10,520 nucleotides of DNA from an uncultured Clostridia bacterium (GTDB lineage: Bacteria; Bacillota; Clostridia; Christensenellales; Borkfalkiaceae): NCBI GenBank assembly GCA_947632165.1, contig CANROI010000036.1:1-10520 (forward strand), in the 5' to 3' direction. How positions within the stretch are numbered: position 1 is the first letter of the stretch; each line of letters starts with the position of its first letter. Under the pieces are notes generated by a model. The model worked only from the letters and a program-made list of their open reading frames with translations, was not told where the DNA came from and ran no database searches. A program made the translations under genes and the position numbers. Positions 5,747-10,520 of this stretch are shown piece after piece.

Positions 5747-7282
5747 ATGAAGATCGCAATGACGGGTACGAGCGGCAATATGGGCAGAGAAGCGCTTGCC
5801 GAGGCGCTCGGGCTCCCCGGGGTATTTCTCCGCGTGCTGCTCACCCGCAAAAAGAAGAACGACAAGCTCGAGAGAGCGTATAAAAAGAAGTACGGCGCCC
5901 GCATCGAAGTGCTGCGCGGCGATCTCGGGGAACGGGAGACCTGCGAAAAACTCGTCTCGGGCATGGATTACGTCGTGCATATGGCGGCGGTCATCCCGCC
6001 CCGCTCGGACGCCGATCCCAAGGCGAGCGAAGCCTGCAACAAACTTGGGACGATCGCCCTCATCGACGCCGTGAAGGCGGCGGTCCCGCAGCCCAAATAT
6101 ATCCACATCTCTACGGTCGCCCTCTACGGCAACCGCAACGAGAAGCATCCTTTCGGCAGAGTGGGCGATCCGCTGCTCGTGAGCGCTTTCGATCACTACG
6201 CAATGCACAAGCTCGCGGGCGAGCGCTACTGCCTCGAGGCGGGGCTCGGCTGCTGGGCCGTCCTCCGCCAGACGGCGATGCTCCATCCCAACATGCTCAA
6301 GGACAACGTGAGCGACGGGCTCATGTTCCATACCGCCCTCAACGCGCCCCTCGAATGGGTGAGCTCGCGGGACAGCGGCTATCTCATCAGACGCATTCTG
6401 GAGCGCGATTCGAAGGGCGAGGTGCCCGGGTTCTGGAACAAGATCTACAACATCGGCGCCGGGAAGAAGGCGATGCAGACGGGCTATGATACCTTCAAAG
6501 ACGGCTTCGGGATCATCGGCGGCAGCGCCGAGAAATTCTTCAAGCCCGACTATTTTGCGACGCGCAACTTCCACGGGCTCTGGTTCGCGGACGGCGACGA
6601 GCTCGAGACGCTCTTTCACTACCAGCGCGACAATCCGACCGACTATTGGAAGGAGATCGGAAGCAAACATAAGATCTACGCGCTCGGCAAGCTCGTACCC
6701 GCGAAGGTCATTCACTTCTTCCTCTTCAGAAGGCTTCTCAATCATCCCAATTCGCCCTACCGCTGGCGCAAGGACGGGGACCGGGCGCGCGCCTTCGCGT
6801 CCTTCGGCAACGCTCCCCGGCCCGCGCGCTGGGACGAGGTCAAGCTCCTCTCCAAGGGAGACTTCGGCAACTACGACGATCTGCGCGACGTCCGTCTCGC
6901 AAGGGAACGCGGGCTGCTCCTCAGCCACGGTTACGACGAAAAGAAGCCCATGGAGGCGTGGACGGCCGACGATCTGCGCGCTGCGGCGGCGTTCCGCGGC
7001 GGGGAATGCCTTGCGGACGGGCCCGTTTCGCCCTACGAAAAAGTGCTGTGGAAATGCAGCGACGGGCACACCTTCCCGCTCACGCCCTATACCGTTCTGC
7101 GCGGCGGGCATTGGTGCCCGCAGTGCTGTGCGCCCGCCCCGTGGGACTTCGACCGTCTTTCCAAGCGCAGCCCTTACTTTGCGCAGGTGTGGTACGATTC
7201 CCACGAGAAGGACGAGAACGTCCGCTATGAGCTGGCCGAGGACGGCCGCGCCGAAATGATCGGCTTCGAGGACGCACAATGA
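5747..7282 (+). CDS. Extended SDR/NAD-dependent epimerase fused to a C-terminal treble-clef zinc finger
   Basis: The 511-residue product starts with a Rossmann-type dinucleotide-binding domain: TGTSGNMG (6-13) fits TGxxGxxG; VVHMAAVIPP (76-85), YIHISTVALYG (118-128) and the catalytic-type YAMHK (Y151, K155) place it with extended short-chain dehydrogenases such as sugar-nucleotide epimerases. That domain ends near 330. Residues about 345-430 are unassigned. Residues 430-470 contain WKCSDGHTF and CPQC (C437, H441, C457, C460), the pattern of the treble-clef finger family DUF4379 (PF14311). The start at 5747 follows AGAGG (5736-5740) and lies downstream of the promoter; an in-frame ATG at 5687 lies within it. 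The stop overlaps the next gene by ATGA, implying translational coupling. Substrate unknown. Confidence 0.8.
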   Translation: MKIAMTGTSGNMGREALAEALGLPGVFLRVLLTRKKKNDKLERAYKKKYGARIEVLRGDLGERETCEKLVSGMDYVVHMAAVIPPRSDADPKASEACNKLGTIALIDAVKAAVPQPKYIHISTVALYGNRNEKHPFGRVGDPLLVSAFDHYAMHKLAGERYCLEAGLGCWAVLRQTAMLHPNMLKDNVSDGLMFHTALNAPLEWVSSRDSGYLIRRILERDSKGEVPGFWNKIYNIGAGKKAMQTGYDTFKDGFGIIGGSAEKFFKPDYFATRNFHGLWFADGDELETLFHYQRDNPTDYWKEIGSKHKIYALGKLVPAKVIHFFLFRRLLNHPNSPYRWRKDGDRARAFASFGNAPRPARWDEVKLLSKGDFGNYDDLRDVRLARERGLLLSHGYDEKKPMEAWTADDLRAAAAFRGGECLADGPVSPYEKVLWKCSDGHTFPLTPYTVLRGGHWCPQCCAPAPWDFDRLSKRSPYFAQVWYDSHEKDENVRYELAEDGRAEMIGFEDAQ

Positions 7283-8145
7283 GGATCATCGCTTACTGTT
7301 TTTCCGGAACGGGCAACACGAAGCGCGTCCTCGAGGCGCTCGCCAAAGAGCTGCATCGGCTCGGCCATGAGGTGGATATCTTTCCCTTGCGGGAGGATTG
7401 CACGCCGCCCCCGCCCAACGGCTACAGGACCATTCTCGTCTGCTATCCCGTCCATGCCTTCAACACGCCGACGCCCATGCTGCGCTTTCTCAAAGGATTG
7501 CCGCGGGCGTACCAATATACGAGTGTCTACCTTCTGCGCACCTCCGGCGAACCGCTGAACTTCAACCGCGCGGCGGGGATCACGCCCAAACGCATCCTGA
7601 AGGGCAAGGGCTACCACGTCAAGGGCGAATTTCGGTATGTGATGCCCTACAACATCATCTTCCGCCACTCGGACGGCATGGCGGTCCGGATGTTGCGCGC
7701 CGCAGAGCGCCGCCTTCCCGCCGACGCCCGCCTCATCGCGGCCGGCAAGGGCACGCTCGACCGGGTGGGGCCCGTCAGCCGCCTCGTCTCCTTCGTGCTG
7801 CGCATCGAACATGTCGCCATGCCCTTCATCGGCAGGCGCTTCCGCGTGAGCGAAGCCTGCATAGGCTGCGGGCTCTGCGCCTCGTCCTGCCCGCAGGGGA
7901 ACATCCGCATGGAGGCCTCCGGGCCAAAATTCGGCGGGAACTGCGTCTCCTGCATGAGCTGCGCCTTCCGCTGCCCCAAAGATGCGATCAGGATCTCCCT
8001 GCTCGACGGCTGGAGAGTAAACGGCGAATATTCCTTCGAAGGGGACCCCGCCTCGGACGCAGAGATCTGCCGCTATTGCCACAAATCCTATGTCCGATAT
8101 TTCCATTCCATAGAGGACAACGCGCAGGAGACTGAACAAACCTGA
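7279..8145 (+). CDS. EFR1-type flavodoxin-ferredoxin fusion
   Basis: The 288-residue product has an N-terminal flavodoxin-like domain with an FMN phosphate-binding loop FSGTGNT (8-14) and YPVHAFNTP (56-64), followed by a bacterial ferredoxin domain with two [4Fe-4S] motifs: CIGCGLCASSCP (C194, C197, C200, C204) and CVSCMSCAFRCP (C222, C225, C228, C232). This is the build of the EFR1 family of Clostridia and related anaerobes, cytoplasmic electron carriers of unknown partner. A further CRYCH (264-268) near the C-terminus adds two cysteines and a histidine that could bind metal. The start overlaps the SDR stop (ATGA), so the two are probably made together; electron transfer between them is a reasonable guess, not shown by sequence. 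Confidence 0.88.
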   Translation: MRIIAYCFSGTGNTKRVLEALAKELHRLGHEVDIFPLREDCTPPPPNGYRTILVCYPVHAFNTPTPMLRFLKGLPRAYQYTSVYLLRTSGEPLNFNRAAGITPKRILKGKGYHVKGEFRYVMPYNIIFRHSDGMAVRMLRAAERRLPADARLIAAGKGTLDRVGPVSRLVSFVLRIEHVAMPFIGRRFRVSEACIGCGLCASSCPQGNIRMEASGPKFGGNCVSCMSCAFRCPKDAIRISLLDGWRVNGEYSFEGDPASDAEICRYCHKSYVRYFHSIEDNAQETEQT

Positions 8146-8207
8146 CAAACTTTTCGCAAAAGCGTATAAAAAACTTCACCGATCTTCAAAACTGTATAAA
8201 ATCTATC

Positions 8208-8240
8208 GAAAATTGTCGATCCGAAGGATTGACAATTTTC
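8208..8240. repeat. Near-perfect 33-bp palindrome over the rrf2 promoter -35 box
   Basis: GAAAATTGTC (8208-8217) and GACAATTTTC (8231-8240) are exact complements, and the inner bases GATCC and GGATT continue the pairing with one G-T, leaving a GAA loop: 15 paired positions in all. The right arm contains most of the TTGACA -35 box. As DNA this is a good operator candidate, possibly for the Rrf2 protein encoded just downstream. As RNA it could fold as an AT-rich terminator for the preceding operon, though its T-rich stretch is inside the arm. Confidence 0.6.
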
Positions 8241-8257
8241 AATTTATAGGATACAAT
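8229..8257 (+). promoter_or_regulatory. Promoter of the Rrf2-family regulator
   Basis: TTGACA (8229-8234) and TACAAT (8252-8257) are 17 bp apart. The expected leader is about 50 nt. A second, weaker candidate upstream is CTGACA (8142-8147) with TATAAA (8165-8170), also 17 bp apart, starting inside the stop codon region of the previous gene. The first is preferred for its better boxes and position. Confidence 0.75.
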
Positions 8258-8316
8258 ATTTAAGACGGCCGAAAAGGTCGGCAATTTCCGCGAACGGCGG
8301 GGAGCGAGGTACGGTT

Positions 8317-8748
8317 TTGCAAATATCTACACGTGGAAGATATGCGGTCAGGATCATGCTCGATATCGCAAGGCACGGGAAGGATGCGCCCGTGCGCGCA
8401 CAGGATATATCCCTCCGCCAGAATTTGTCGATCAAGTATGCCGAACAGATCACGACGATCCTGGCAAAAGCGGGGCTGCTGAATTCCGCGCGGGGCGCGG
8501 GCGGCGGCTATTCCCTCGTAAAGAAGCCCGAGGAGTACAAGGCCTCGGAGATCCTCTTCAAAACGGAGGGGGATCTGGTTCTCGCACGCTGCGCCGCCGT
8601 CGACGGCCGCTGCGACCGCGAAGAGAGCTGCGCCGTAAAGACGCTCTGGACGGGCCTGCACAAGGTGATGGTCGATTATCTCGACAGCGTGACGCTGCAG
8701 GATCTGCTCGATTCCGTCTATGACGCGGGCGATCACTACAATATTTAG
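8317..8748 (+). CDS. Rrf2-family transcriptional regulator (IscR/CymR-like) with three cysteines
   Basis: The 143-residue product is a winged-helix regulator: MQISTRGRYAVRIMLDIA at the start, IKYAEQITTILAKAGLL as recognition region, and SARGAGGGYSL as wing, all typical of Rrf2. C92, C99 and C105 (spacing C-x6-C-x5-C) lie where IscR and NsrR bind an Fe-S cluster, which CymR lacks, so Fe-S, NO or redox sensing is likely. The start is TTG at 8317, seven bases after GAGG (8306-8309); the family's usual N-terminus begins there and no ATG fits. The neighbour is cysK: Bacillota CymR controls cysteine synthesis and works with CysK, so control of sulfur metabolism or Fe-S supply is plausible. The promoter palindrome suggests autoregulation. 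Confidence 0.9.
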   Translation: MQISTRGRYAVRIMLDIARHGKDAPVRAQDISLRQNLSIKYAEQITTILAKAGLLNSARGAGGGYSLVKKPEEYKASEILFKTEGDLVLARCAAVDGRCDREESCAVKTLWTGLHKVMVDYLDSVTLQDLLDSVYDAGDHYNI

Positions 8749-8787
8749 AGAGTCTGTCGAAAAAAATAAAAAAATTTTGCACAACAC

Positions 8788-8809
8788 GCTTGACAAAGTC
8801 AAGCTTTTT
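8788..8809 (+). terminator. Short hairpin with T-run, overlapping the cysK promoter
   Basis: GCTTGAC (8788-8794) and GTCAAGC (8798-8804) form a perfect 7-bp stem with an AAA loop, followed by five T residues (8805-8809). It is 40 bp after the rrf2 stop and may terminate that gene. Its left arm contains the cysK -35 box, the same arrangement as before ylxM. Confidence 0.6.
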
Positions 8810-8818
8810 GCTTATAAT
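8790..8818 (+). promoter_or_regulatory. Consensus SigA promoter for cysK
   Basis: TTGACA (8790-8795) and TATAAT (8813-8818) are separated by 17 bp, a perfect consensus. An A/T-only stretch (8759-8777) just upstream could act as an UP element. Transcription would start near 8825, leaving a leader of about 52 nt. Confidence 0.88.
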
Positions 8819-8847
8819 AATTCCATACAAAACCTATAGGGAATTAT
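8817..8847. repeat. Inverted repeat over the cysK -10 and start site, candidate operator
   Basis: ATAATTCC (8817-8824) and GGAATTAT (8840-8847) are exact complements separated by 15 bp, overlapping the end of the -10 box and the expected start site. Within it CCTATAGG (8833-8840) is itself palindromic. The rrf2 promoter carries a related stretch, TATAGGATACAAT at 8245-8257, against TATAGGGAATTAT at 8835-8847. A Rrf2-type repressor site fits, but this is inferred from position. Confidence 0.4.
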
Positions 8848-8876
8848 ACTGCTGTGTAATCCGGGAAGGTGAGGGA

Positions 8877-9803
8877 ATGAACATTCATAAGAGCATTGCG
8901 GATCTGGTGGGCAGAACGCCTCTGCTCGAGCTCGTCAATTACGAAGAAAAGTACGGTCTGAAGGCAAAGATCGTTGCAAAGCTCGAGTACTTCAATCCGT
9001 CGGGGTCGGTCAAAGACCGCATCGCGAAGGGAATGATCGAAGAGGCGGAGCGCACGGGCAAGCTCGGGCCCGGTTCGGTGATCATCGAACCCACTTCGGG
9101 CAACACGGGCATCGGGCTCGCGAGCATTGCGCGGGCGAAGGGCTACCGTGTGATTCTCACCATGCCCGAGACGATGAGCGCCGAAAGGCGCAATCTTCTG
9201 AGGGCGTACGGCGCCGAGCTCGTGCTCACGGAGGGCGCCAAGGGCATGCGCGGCGCGATCGCGCGGGCAAAAGAGCTCGCCGCGGACATCGAAAACAGCT
9301 TTATCCCCGGCCAATTCGAAAACCCCGTCAATCCCGCGACCCACTACCGGACGACGGGTCCCGAGATCTGGGAGGATACGGGCGGAACCGTAGATCTCTT
9401 CGTGGCGGGCGTCGGAACGGGCGGCACGCTCACGGGCGTGGGGAAATATCTCAAGGAGCAAAATCCCGCGGTGAAAGTCGTTGCGGTTGAGCCTGCAACC
9501 TCGCCCGTGCTTTCCAAAGGGAAGTCGGGGCCGCATAAGATACAGGGCATCGGGGCGGGCTTCGTCCCCGAGGTGCTCGATCCGAAGATCTACGACGAAG
9601 TGATCCCCGTCCGCAACGAAGATGCGTTTGCGGCGGGGCGGGAAATCGGCGCCACGGAAGGATTTCTCGTGGGCATTTCCTCGGGCGCGGCGCTCTTTGC
9701 CGCGACCAAATTGGCGAAACGGAAAGAAAATGCGGGCAAGACGATCGTCGCCCTCTTCGCCGATTCCGGCGACCGCTATCTCTCCACCTCGCTGTTTGAA
9801 TGA
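8877..9803 (+). CDS. cysK: Cysteine synthase (O-acetylserine sulfhydrylase)
   Basis: The 308-residue product is a PLP enzyme that makes cysteine from O-acetylserine and sulfide in the cytoplasm. Visible motifs: the PLP lysine K46 in NPSGSVKDR, the substrate loop TSGNTG (73-78), the phosphate-binding GTGGTLTG (180-187), HKIQGIGAGFVP (220-231) and GISSGAA (266-272). Length is normal for CysK. The start at 8877 has AAGG (8866-8869) seven bases upstream and gives the family start MNIHKSIADLVGRTPL; an in-frame ATG at 8790 lies inside the promoter. It follows the Rrf2 gene but has its own promoter. No cysE is next to it. A cystathionine beta-synthase-like activity cannot be wholly excluded but the motifs are those of CysK. 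Confidence 0.95.
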   Translation: MNIHKSIADLVGRTPLLELVNYEEKYGLKAKIVAKLEYFNPSGSVKDRIAKGMIEEAERTGKLGPGSVIIEPTSGNTGIGLASIARAKGYRVILTMPETMSAERRNLLRAYGAELVLTEGAKGMRGAIARAKELAADIENSFIPGQFENPVNPATHYRTTGPEIWEDTGGTVDLFVAGVGTGGTLTGVGKYLKEQNPAVKVVAVEPATSPVLSKGKSGPHKIQGIGAGFVPEVLDPKIYDEVIPVRNEDAFAAGREIGATEGFLVGISSGAALFAATKLAKRKENAGKTIVALFADSGDRYLSTSLFE

Positions 9804-9836
9804 GCTGTCTCCCTTGGCGCTTCGGTCAAAACTTTC

Positions 9837-9871
9837 AATCAACCCCGTTCTCTTTGAGAGCGGGGTTGATT
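9837..9871 (+). terminator. Long hairpin after cysK, probable terminator
   Basis: Two 16-nt arms (9837-9852 and 9856-9871) pair fully with one T-G wobble, closing on a TTT loop, 33 bp after the cysK stop. The following bases (ACGTTTG) are only weakly T-rich, so termination efficiency is uncertain; A residues do not precede it either. Confidence 0.65.
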
Positions 9872-9992
9872 ACGTTTGCCGGCGTCAACCGCTATATCTT
9901 GTGGTTGTCTTCGGGATCGGACCGATTCGTAAAAATTCGTGGGAAATTTCCTCGCAAAACAAAAAAAAGTCCGAAATTCCTTCAAAAATCGC
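9872..9992. other. Gene-free stretch upstream of the rRNA promoter
   Basis: No credible gene is present. The stretch becomes A/T-rich toward the rRNA promoter, with an A-rich tract at 9956-9968 and TTCAAAAAT at 9981-9989, as expected for an UP element or bent DNA upstream of a strong stable-RNA promoter. Small symmetric bits (CAACC...GGTTG near 9888-9909 and GGAAATTTCC near 9943) have no evident role. Confidence 0.5.
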
Positions 9993-10021
9993 TTGACGAA
10001 TGTTTGAATAAGTGTTAAGAT
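9993..10021 (+). promoter_or_regulatory. Promoter for the 23S rRNA transcript
   Basis: TTGACG (9993-9998) and TAAGAT (10016-10021) are 17 bp apart, with A/T-rich DNA upstream. No other rRNA gene precedes it, so this is the best candidate to drive the 23S gene that starts some 280 nt later. Confidence 0.65.
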
Positions 10022-10299
10022 GAATAAGCTGTCTTAAGGGGAAGCTATGTTTTCCCGCAAGCAGCCCCCGGCTTTTGCCGGCGCACCGCAAATTGACAAC
10101 TGCATAGCAAGAACGAAGTTTTTACGTTCTGCCCTGATGAGGGGCAGGACGGGAAAGACCAAGTACGTAAGGCAATCTGGAAATTAGAAGAAAGGTTAAT
10201 ACCAATTTTGCGAAAGGACGATGAAGTCGGACTTTTTGAAGTGAGATATTGACGAGACGAGAGATCATAGAATTTTCAGGACGAAGAGACGAGTAGAAA
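10022..10299 (+). other. 23S rRNA leader resembling a 16S-23S spacer
   Basis: About 278 nt lie between the promoter and the 23S 5' end. They hold hairpins: GGGAA/TTCCC (10039-10056), CCGGC-TTTT-GCCGG (10068-10081) and a 9-bp stem at 10126-10150. At 10093-10111 is TTGACAACTGCATAGCAAG, which resembles the TTGAAAACTGCATAG motif I recall from 16S-23S spacers of Clostridia. I find no tRNA. The stretch is less GC-rich than the genes here. It is probably removed during rRNA processing. Confidence 0.6.
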
Positions 10300-10520
10300 G
10301 ATCAAGCTACGAAGGGCTCACGGAGGATGCCTGAGGTATATGGCGCCGAGGAAGGACGCGGTAAGCTGCGAAAAGCTGCGGGGAGGAGCAAACATCTTGT
10401 GATCCGCAGGTATCCGAATGAGGGAACTCAGCACGAGCAATGTCGTGTTATCCTATCTTGAACACATAGGGATAGGAGGGGAACCCGGGGAACTGAAACA
10501 TCTTAGTACCCGGAGGAAAA
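10300..10520 (+). rRNA. rrl: 23S ribosomal RNA, 5' part (runs off the window)
   Basis: The 5' end of 23S rRNA is recognisable from GATCAAGCTACGAAGGGC (10300-10317), which aligns without gaps to the universal start of 23S, followed by CACGGAGGATGCC, GAAGGACG, and near the edge GGGGAACTGAAACATCTTAG with TACCCGGAGGAAAA. About 220 nt of domain I are present. The mature 5' end is placed by this alignment and may be off by a few bases. No 16S or 5S gene is in the window. Confidence 0.95.

Noticed and set aside
5717..7279. 520-codon minus-strand frame opposite the SDR gene
   Set aside because: Shadow of the GC-rich SDR gene, with no family motif and no ribosome-binding site in a sensible place.
8825..8876. 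Possible riboswitch or T-box in the cysK leader
   Set aside because: The leader is only about 52 nt, too short for an S-box or T-box; it holds just a small imperfect stem (ATTATAC with GTGTAAT).
9800..10018. 72-codon frame from the end of cysK into the rRNA promoter
   Set aside because: It runs through the post-cysK hairpin and both boxes of the rRNA promoter, lacks a good ribosome-binding site and matches nothing I know.
10022..10299. Possible tRNA or small RNA gene in the 23S leader
   Set aside because: I looked for a cloverleaf with a T-loop GTTCRA and an acceptor pair and found only simple hairpins; a leader or spacer explains the stretch.

Overview
The window looks like chromosomal DNA from a GC-rich, anaerobic Bacillota, most likely a member of Clostridia. 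Four things suggest this: the ylxM-ffh-rpsP-khpA gene order; strong Shine-Dalgarno sites (GGAGG type) at most genes; SigA-type promoters with exact 17-bp spacers; and an anaerobe's set of redox genes (flavodiiron protein, rubredoxin, EFR1-type flavodoxin-ferredoxin, Rrf2 regulator, CysK). The genus cannot be read from the sequence.

Layout. Positions 2-160 hold the 3' end of an unrecognised gene, closed by an intrinsic terminator that also contains the -35 box of the next promoter. Positions 275-2681 are a translation and protein-export operon: ylxM, ffh, rpsP, khpA. It ends at a perfect 44-bp palindrome; rimM, trmD and rplS, which usually follow, are absent. Positions 2866-4273 encode a flavodiiron protein and rubredoxin, a classic O2/NO-detoxifying pair, closed by a very strong terminator. 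Positions 4353-5558 on the minus strand encode a PstS-like phosphate-binding protein anchored by three predicted N-terminal membrane helices, with no transporter genes beside it. Positions 5747-8145 are a two-gene operon with ATGA overlap: an extended SDR/epimerase fused to a C-terminal treble-clef zinc finger, and a flavodoxin-2[4Fe-4S] ferredoxin. Positions 8317-8748 encode an Rrf2/IscR-like regulator with three cysteines and a TTG start, followed by cysK (8877-9803). From about 10016 a separate promoter drives a roughly 280-nt leader and the 5' end of a 23S rRNA gene, which runs off the window. No 16S gene lies upstream of it here.

How the genes fit together. YlxM, Ffh, S16 and KhpA serve co-translational targeting and ribosome/RNA biology. 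Flavodiiron protein plus rubredoxin, the SDR-EFR1 pair and Rrf2-CysK share a redox, Fe-S and sulfur theme, but each has its own promoter, so coordinated control is an inference.

The least ordinary features are: (i) two copies of the dyad GTCAAG-N8-CTTGAC exactly 53 bp apart around the ylxM promoter; (ii) the recurrence of inverted repeats over the TTGACA box at four promoters; (iii) the SDR-zinc-finger fusion coupled to a flavodoxin-ferredoxin; (iv) the 23S gene with its own promoter. I found no CRISPR array, insertion sequence, tRNA or phage gene. Nothing here is clearly a wholly new defence-type system; the best candidate for an undescribed system is the SDR-zinc finger/EFR1 redox pair.
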